Shown: piece by piece, positions 5,850 to 9,400 of the stretch
Layout of the letters: every line of letters starts with the position of its first letter
How positions within the stretch are numbered: the stretch's first letter is position 1
Source of the DNA: Bdellovibrionales bacterium
Lineage (GTDB): Bacteria > Bdellovibrionota > JAFGOL01
Direction: 5' to 3'
DNA length: 9,400 bases
Assembly (NCBI GenBank): GCA_022707945.1
Contig: JAKIZQ010000036.1
Span: 1 to 9,400 of the forward strand
Notes under the pieces: generated by a model
What the model saw: only the letters and a program-made list of their open reading frames with translations
Told to the model about the DNA's origin: nothing
The model's database searches: none
Translations under genes and position numbers: made by a program

Positions 5850-6149
5850 CTACTTTTGTTCTGCCTTTTTGTTCAAACCAAGTAGTTTTACTAGACCATA
5901 GACAACAGCAGCCACTATGACGAAATCTATCATCGTGTTTATGAAACTACCCCACATTAATTTAGCAGAGCCTATTTGTATAAAAGCACCCTTTAATCCC
6001 TCTACAGCACCAAGACCCATGCCCAATATTGGGTTAATAACATCATTAACTAAAGAGGCTACTATCTTTGAAACAGCTCCACCAAGGATAAATCCAATTG
6101 CTAAGCCGAGCACACCTTGTTCACGAATAAAAGTTAAAAATCCTTTCAT
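5850..6149 (-). CDS. mscL: Short MscL-type large-conductance mechanosensitive channel
   Basis: MscL is an inner-membrane pentamer that opens under membrane tension to release solutes on osmotic downshock. The 99-residue protein has the family pattern: TM1 with LGLAIGFILGGAVSKIVASLVNDVINPILG (about 13-43), a short periplasmic loop, and TM2 with FINTMIDFVIVAAVVYGLVKLL (about 69-90). It is well below the usual length near 130-150: the periplasmic loop is short and the charged C-terminal helix that bundles under the pore is nearly absent (only LNKKAEQK follows TM2). Such compact forms could gate normally, since that bundle is dispensable in known channels. The ATG at 6149 is preceded by a run of seven G (6160-6154) acting as ribosome site. 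It is last in an operon after two small exported proteins. Confidence 0.9.
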   Translation of the reverse strand: MKGFLTFIREQGVLGLAIGFILGGAVSKIVASLVNDVINPILGMGLGAVEGLKGAFIQIGSAKLMWGSFINTMIDFVIVAAVVYGLVKLLGLNKKAEQK

Positions 6150-6175
6150 AAAGCCCCCCCTTTTAGTTAATACAA

Positions 6176-6418
6176 TTATTTACATTCTTTTTTATCTATA
6201 ATGCTGTGCTTGCATTGAAGTTTTCTTTGCCATTCTGCAAGTTCTTTACATTTTTTCATGTCTGATGGTTTGTTATTAACTGGTTTACATGCTTTTTCCA
6301 TCTCTTGAAGTTTTGCCATATTCTCTTTTGTAGAAACTTCTTTTGCATATTCTTGATAATTTGGTGCTGCAAAAACAGAACAACAAACAATAGATAATAT
6401 AAAAATAACACTTTTCAT
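6176..6418 (-). CDS. Small exported protein with four cysteines, unknown function
   Basis: I do not recognise this 80-residue protein. It starts with a signal peptide (MKSVIFILSIVCCSVFA, cleavage expected before APNYQ). The mature part is lysine- and glutamate-rich, probably helical, with four cysteines spaced C-x12-C-x11-C-x9-C, suited to two disulfides in the periplasm. The start at 6418 is chosen over the ATG at 6424 because the AAGGAGG site (6434-6428) is nine bases from the former and only three from the latter. That site overlaps the stop of the upstream gene, so the pair is translationally coupled. The cysteines in the signal do not form a good lipobox, so a lipoprotein is unlikely. 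mscL follows after 26 bases. Confidence 0.75.
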   Translation of the reverse strand: MKSVIFILSIVCCSVFAAPNYQEYAKEVSTKENMAKLQEMEKACKPVNNKPSDMKKCKELAEWQRKLQCKHSIIDKKECK

Positions 6419-6432
6419 AATCATAATCCTCC

Positions 6433-6732
6433 TTATTTATTCACTGTTTCTAAATCATGTTTTTGTTCATGAATATCTTTACTAAGTTCTTTTCTCGCTT
6501 CTTTTATTTTCTTTTTTTCCTCTGGCGTAACTTTCCCGTCACTTTTTGCTTCTTTTTTCATGTTTTGTATTTCTTGATGTTGTGCCTTGAGTTCTTTTGC
6601 TTCTTCAGGAGTTATCTGACCGCTTTTTATACCTTGTTTTACTCTTTGAGCTTGATTGCCATGATGCCCTTTAGAATAAGAATTAAGAGACAAGATCATT
6701 AAACCAACAATAATTATTGCTATCTTCTTCAT
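6433..6732 (-). CDS. Small exported protein with two helix-loop-helix repeats
   Basis: The true start is the ATG at 6732, eight bases after AGGAGG (6746-6741); a longer frame to 6801 has no such site and would put extra residues before the signal peptide. The 99-residue product has a signal peptide (MKKIAIIIVGLMILSLNSYS) and two similar units. The first is QRVKQGIKSGQITPEEAKELK (30-49 region), the second KEAKSDGKVTPEEKKKIKEA (about 60-79). The loops SGQITPEE and SDGKVTPEE resemble half EF-hands, but with too few acidic ligands to claim calcium binding. Similar small secreted proteins are widespread in Gram-negative bacteria with no firm function known to me. It heads the operon leading to the four-cysteine protein and mscL, suggesting an envelope role. 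Confidence 0.78.
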   Translation of the reverse strand: MKKIAIIIVGLMILSLNSYSKGHHGNQAQRVKQGIKSGQITPEEAKELKAQHQEIQNMKKEAKSDGKVTPEEKKKIKEARKELSKDIHEQKHDLETVNK

Positions 6733-6746
6733 TAATAAGACCTCCT

Positions 6747-6762
6747 GGTCCTTCCAAGGACC
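6747..6762 (-). promoter_or_regulatory. Hairpin abutting the ribosome site of the helix-loop-helix protein gene
   Basis: GGTCCTT and AAGGACC form a tight stem with a two-to-four-base loop directly next to the AGGAGG ribosome site (6746-6741). The hairpin's TCCT could alternatively pair with AGGA of the site, so it may tune translation or protect the 5' end. Function is inferred. Confidence 0.4.
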
Positions 6763-6772
6763 GATTAACAAA

Positions 6773-6801
6773 TATTTACACCCCTTGGCTTTCAAAATCA
6801 A
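6773..6801 (-). promoter_or_regulatory. Promoter of the small exported protein/mscL operon
   Basis: TTGATT (6801-6796) and TAAATA (6778-6773) stand 17 bp apart on the minus strand, placing the transcription start just before the hairpin at 6762-6747. No other clear pair is seen in this divergent gap. Confidence 0.4.
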
Positions 6802-6818
6802 AGCAAAAGATATAGACT
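6790..6818 (+). promoter_or_regulatory. Possible promoter of the rRNA methyltransferase gene
   Basis: TTTCAA (6790-6795) and TAGACT (6813-6818) are 17 bp apart; the overlapping TATAGA (6811-6816) is a better -10 but has no matching -35. It overlaps the proposed divergent minus-strand promoter. The AGGAG ribosome site is at 6826-6830. Confidence 0.25.
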
Positions 6819-6838
6819 AATGAACAGGAGTAAGACAA

Positions 6839-8017
6839 ATGCCAGAATATAAAAAAGTATATCTCAAAAAAGGTAAGGATTTCCAAATAAAGAACAGACA
6901 CAGATGGATATTCTCTGGGGCAATAGACAAAATAGATACGCACGATAACGGAGACATACTTAAGGTTTATTCAAGCACTAAAGAATTTTTAGGACACGCT
7001 TATTTTAATGACAAAACAGATATCGCAGGCAGGATGCTTAACTTTTGTGAAGAAGACCCTTTAAAATCCATCAGGGATAATATCAAGAACGCGCTGAACA
7101 TGAGAAAACAACTCATAGATATAAATAGGACTAATTGTTTTAGGGCTATTAACGGAGAAAACGACGGATTACCCGGCTTAATAGTGGACATATATAATGA
7201 TGTCGCCGTGATACAAATAAGCACTTTGGGAATGGACAAATTAAGACCACTAATAATATCAGAATTAAGTTCTCATCTTAATCAAAGTATCAGCATTTAT
7301 GAAAGATCCTCTATGGGTTCTAGAAAAATAGAAGGATTAGATAATGTAGAAAAACACATCCTTGGACCAAAAAAAAAGAACACAGAAGTAATAGAAAACG
7401 GTATTAAATTAATAGTAGATTTCATTGATGGCCAAAAAACTGGTTTTTTCCTGGACATGAGAGAAATGAGACAACTTATAGGAAATCTTAGTAAGAACAA
7501 AAAAGTATTAAATTGTTTTTCATATAGTGGTGGTTTTTCTTTATATGCGCTAAAACATGGTGCTGTTTCTGTTCAATCAATAGAAATATCTGAACAAGCC
7601 AACAAAATAGCTGAACAAAATTTTGAGATAAATGGGTTTAAAGAACATAAAAAAGATATATTAACGATGAATGTTTTTGATTTCATAAAAAAAGAACGAC
7701 TCGACCATGACATAATAATTCTTGACCCACCTGCTTTTGCTAAAAAAAGATCCGACGTTAAAAACGCACTAACAAAATATTACGAACTGAACAGAACAAC
7801 TTTAAAAAAGATGAAAAGCGGGGCTTTACTGTTAACTTGTTCTTGTTCCTATCACGTAGATCAAGACAATTTTGAAACTACAATAAAAAAAGCCGGAATA
7901 GACGCTAACAAAGAGTTGATAATAATATCAAAGCACAGGATGGCAATGGACCACAGTATCAACATTTATCACAAAGAATTTGACTATCTAAAAAGTTTTC
8001 TAATATACGTAAGATAA
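6839..8017 (+). CDS. rlmI: RlmI-like 23S rRNA (cytosine-C5) methyltransferase
   Basis: The 392-residue protein has the COG1092 layout. An N-terminal PUA-type RNA-binding domain (about 5-75, RHRWIFSGAI, and the GHAYFN strand) is followed by a middle domain (NGENDGLPGLIVD, 105-117) and a class I SAM methyltransferase. Key motifs are GQKTGFFLDMR (198-208), NCFSYSGGFSLYA (225-237, SAM binding), an acidic E249 in IEIS, DPPAF (296-300), and TCSCS (333-337), whose C336 fits the nucleophile of the m5C reaction. E. coli RlmI methylates C1962 of 23S rRNA; this protein probably does the same on the large-subunit rRNA, though exact target is inferred. Length is normal. The ATG follows AGGAG by eight bases. 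Its stop is three bases from the convergent downstream gene, with no terminator between. Confidence 0.88.
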   Translation: MPEYKKVYLKKGKDFQIKNRHRWIFSGAIDKIDTHDNGDILKVYSSTKEFLGHAYFNDKTDIAGRMLNFCEEDPLKSIRDNIKNALNMRKQLIDINRTNCFRAINGENDGLPGLIVDIYNDVAVIQISTLGMDKLRPLIISELSSHLNQSISIYERSSMGSRKIEGLDNVEKHILGPKKKNTEVIENGIKLIVDFIDGQKTGFFLDMREMRQLIGNLSKNKKVLNCFSYSGGFSLYALKHGAVSVQSIEISEQANKIAEQNFEINGFKEHKKDILTMNVFDFIKKERLDHDIIILDPPAFAKKRSDVKNALTKYYELNRTTLKKMKSGALLLTCSCSYHVDQDNFETTIKKAGIDANKELIIISKHRMAMDHSINIYHKEFDYLKSFLIYVR

Positions 8018-8020
8018 TTA

Positions 8021-9076
8021 TCACTGGAACTTTTTTATGATCTCGAGCTTTCTTTCTCTGACTCTTATTATCTCCTTGGCTTGAAATATCCAATTATCCC
8101 TTTCTATCCTGCCCGGGAAATATTTAATAAGCTTAGTAGCTCTTTCTATGTCGTCTTTGGTGAACCGGGCTATCTGACCTATAGTATAAACACCTATGGT
8201 ATGTAATTTCTTCTCTATGAAAGGACCTATTCCACGTATCTGTTTAAGGTCTTCTTTTTGCGCTTCTTCTACAAAACCTATACTTTCAAGAAGCAGTTGT
8301 TTTTCTCTCTCAAATTTTTCTTTCTCTGCGTCTATTATCTCTTTTTTCTCTTCGTTAAGTTTTTTTACTATTTTGGCCTCTTCATTACGTATCTTTGACA
8401 TTTCAGATCTTAGCCTTTCACATTCATCCCTAAGCGTTTTTACTTCCATAATATGATTATGTCTTTCTACCCTTATTGATTCCTTTAATTCTGAATTCTG
8501 TTCAGTTATTATTTTGATCCTATTTTTGAATTCATCTATCTCTAGACCAAGTTTGTGATTAGAAGATGAAATATGTCTTTCTGCATTCCTTCTTAGCTCA
8601 TCCATCTGGTCCACTAATTTTTGGTTCTGTTTACTTAGTTCATTTATATCATCGCCAAGCTTTTTATTTTCATCCTTAAGCCTTTTTATTTCTTCTCTAT
8701 TAAATATCATGCCAGAGGCAGGCCTTTTTCTTTCTTCCTCAAGCATTGCCCTTAATCTTTCATTTTCTTTTTTTAACAAACGATACTCATCCACAACTTT
8801 TTGATTATCGTCTTTTAATGCAGTATAGCTTGCAAGTATCTTATCTTTGTCGCTCTGCAACCTTCTATAATCATCCTTGGAACGCGCAACCTCTAGTTCA
8901 AGTCTTCTTGAGCCTTTTCTTTTTGATGAACCTCTTGATATATAATAAAGGAACACAGACAAACAACCTATTATAAACCCACCAAATACCATTATAGATA
9001 TCTGTGCTGTAGCCAAGGTCTTTGGATCACTTATTCCCTGAGTAAGCGGTGCAATTAATTCAAATATCTTTTCCAA
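8021..9076 (-). CDS. Membrane-anchored coiled-coil protein with C-terminal helix-hairpin-helix domain
   Basis: The 351-residue protein has one transmembrane helix near the N-terminus (about 25-46, ending in FLYYISRG). The basic segment after it (SSKRKGSRR) places the remainder in the cytoplasm. Residues about 58-270 are a long charged coiled coil rich in E, K, R and L. Residues 276-336 form a helix-hairpin-helix type domain: DLKQIRGIGPFIEKKL, then YTIGQIA, then FPGRIERDNWIFQAKEI. This ending is shared by many proteins of unknown role and resembles DNA-binding H3TH/HhH folds, but nucleic-acid binding is not proved. The start is TTG (9076-9074), eight bases after AGGAGG (9090-9085); the first in-frame ATG would fall inside the membrane helix. 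The ribosome site overlaps the stop of the OmpA-like gene, so the two are coupled. Confidence 0.82.
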   Translation of the reverse strand: MEKIFELIAPLTQGISDPKTLATAQISIMVFGGFIIGCLSVFLYYISRGSSKRKGSRRLELEVARSKDDYRRLQSDKDKILASYTALKDDNQKVVDEYRLLKKENERLRAMLEEERKRPASGMIFNREEIKRLKDENKKLGDDINELSKQNQKLVDQMDELRRNAERHISSSNHKLGLEIDEFKNRIKIITEQNSELKESIRVERHNHIMEVKTLRDECERLRSEMSKIRNEEAKIVKKLNEEKKEIIDAEKEKFEREKQLLLESIGFVEEAQKEDLKQIRGIGPFIEKKLHTIGVYTIGQIARFTKDDIERATKLIKYFPGRIERDNWIFQAKEIIRVRERKLEIIKKFQ

Positions 9077-9084
9077 GTTTAAAA

Positions 9085-9090
9085 CCTCCT
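9085..9090 (-). promoter_or_regulatory. Ribosome binding site deciding a TTG start
   Basis: AGGAGG on the minus strand lies eight bases before the TTG start at 9076 and overlaps the last base pair region of the upstream TAG stop (9091-9089). It supports both the unusual start codon and translational coupling of the two envelope genes. Confidence 0.75.
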
Positions 9091-9400
9091 ATTCTGGGAC
9101 CTTAACCAATATATTAACCCTTCTGTTGTACATTCTATCAACGTCATCGTTGTTGTTGTTTTTTGGATCATCGCTACCTTTTGAATCAAGTACTACTTTT
9201 TCTTCTGATATGCCGTTAGATACAAAATAATCTCTAACCGTTTCAGCTCTTTTAAGACCAAGATCAAAATTCTTTTTTTCTGTACCTTGATCACAGGTAT
9301 GACCAGCCACGTATATCATGGCCGCTTCATTTGAATTAAGGTATTGTTTAATCTTAGCTATGTTCTCATCCAAAATAGTTAAGTTCTTTATAAGTGTCGT
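9089..9400 (-). CDS. OmpA/Pal-like peptidoglycan-binding protein (5' end outside window)
   Basis: The reading frame is open to the right edge, so only the C-terminal 103 residues are present; an apparent start at 9373 is an internal TTG within the domain and is not the true start. The visible part is an OmpA-family domain: AAMIYVAGHTCDQGTEKKNF, then DLGLKRAETVRDYFVSNGI, VVLDSKGSDDP, and the closing NRRVNILVKV. The GHTCDxG variant, with aspartate after cysteine, and the arginine in KRAETV fit residues that hold the diaminopimelate of peptidoglycan in OmpA/Pal proteins. The protein would anchor to the cell wall from the periplasm or outer membrane. It ends in TAG overlapping the ribosome site of the coiled-coil gene. 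Whether the missing part is a lipoprotein signal, a beta barrel or a linker is not visible. Confidence 0.88.
   Translation of the reverse strand, partial: TTLIKNLTILDENIAKIKQYLNSNEAAMIYVAGHTCDQGTEKKNFDLGLKRAETVRDYFVSNGISEEKVVLDSKGSDDPKNNNNDDVDRMYNRRVNILVKVPE

Noticed and set aside
5834..5856. AAAGTA/TACTTT stem at the mscL stop as a terminator.
   Set aside because: Weak AT-only stem with an 11-base loop and no clear T tract; could be chance.
6733..6801. Upstream extension of the helix-loop-helix protein to an ATG at 6801.
   Set aside because: The extension would run through the promoter, hairpin and ribosome site and place about 23 residues before a normal signal peptide.
9089..9373. A complete small 94-residue protein starting at 9373.
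   Set aside because: That codon is a TTG inside the OmpA domain and the frame stays open to the window edge, so it is the end of a longer gene.

Overview
The window comes from an AT-rich bacterial genome. An OmpA-family peptidoglycan-binding protein points to a Gram-negative envelope, and a class III (oxygen-sensitive) ribonucleotide reductase points to anaerobic life. Shine-Dalgarno sites are strong (AGGAGG/GGAGG), TTG starts occur at least twice, tRNA CCA ends are encoded, and genes are tightly packed with short or overlapping junctions. The sequence alone does not fix the lineage; a low-GC anaerobic Gram-negative phylum is my best description.

Left block (1-4063, all minus strand): nrdD and nrdG supply deoxynucleotides anaerobically. 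They are followed, after a 47-bp gap with its own promoter and a strong inverted repeat, by the most unusual gene here: a MerR-type DNA-binding domain fused to a ketol-acid-reductoisomerase (KARI)-like enzyme. One base after its stop begins panB (cut by the window edge), the ketopantoate-forming enzyme of pantothenate/CoA synthesis. KARI-type enzymes can reduce ketopantoate, so the fusion could be the missing ketopantoate reductase, a regulator of pantothenate/branched-chain metabolism, or both.

Middle block (4064-5849): a short YfcE/MJ0936-type metallophosphoesterase (+) and a class II aldolase/FucA-type protein (-) converge with a 4-bp overlap. Then a plus-strand RNA locus follows: a good promoter, tRNA-Lys(UUU), and a tRNA-Glu-shaped gene whose anticodon loop is reduced to three bases, with no anticodon. 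The last 20 bases of this tRNA region recur 218 bp downstream with one mismatch. The interval has long-range complementary segments suggesting a structured RNA or the remnant of a tRNA-targeted insertion.

Right block (5850-9400): a minus-strand operon of two small exported proteins and a short MscL channel runs away from a divergent RlmI-like 23S rRNA cytosine methyltransferase (+). The methyltransferase converges, with a 3-bp gap, on a minus-strand pair: an OmpA-like protein (5' end outside the window) translationally coupled to a membrane-anchored coiled-coil protein ending in a helix-hairpin-helix domain.

The items most worth attention are the MerR-KARI fusion with its probable self-operator, the anticodon-less tRNA-Glu, and the repeat-bounded structured element after it.
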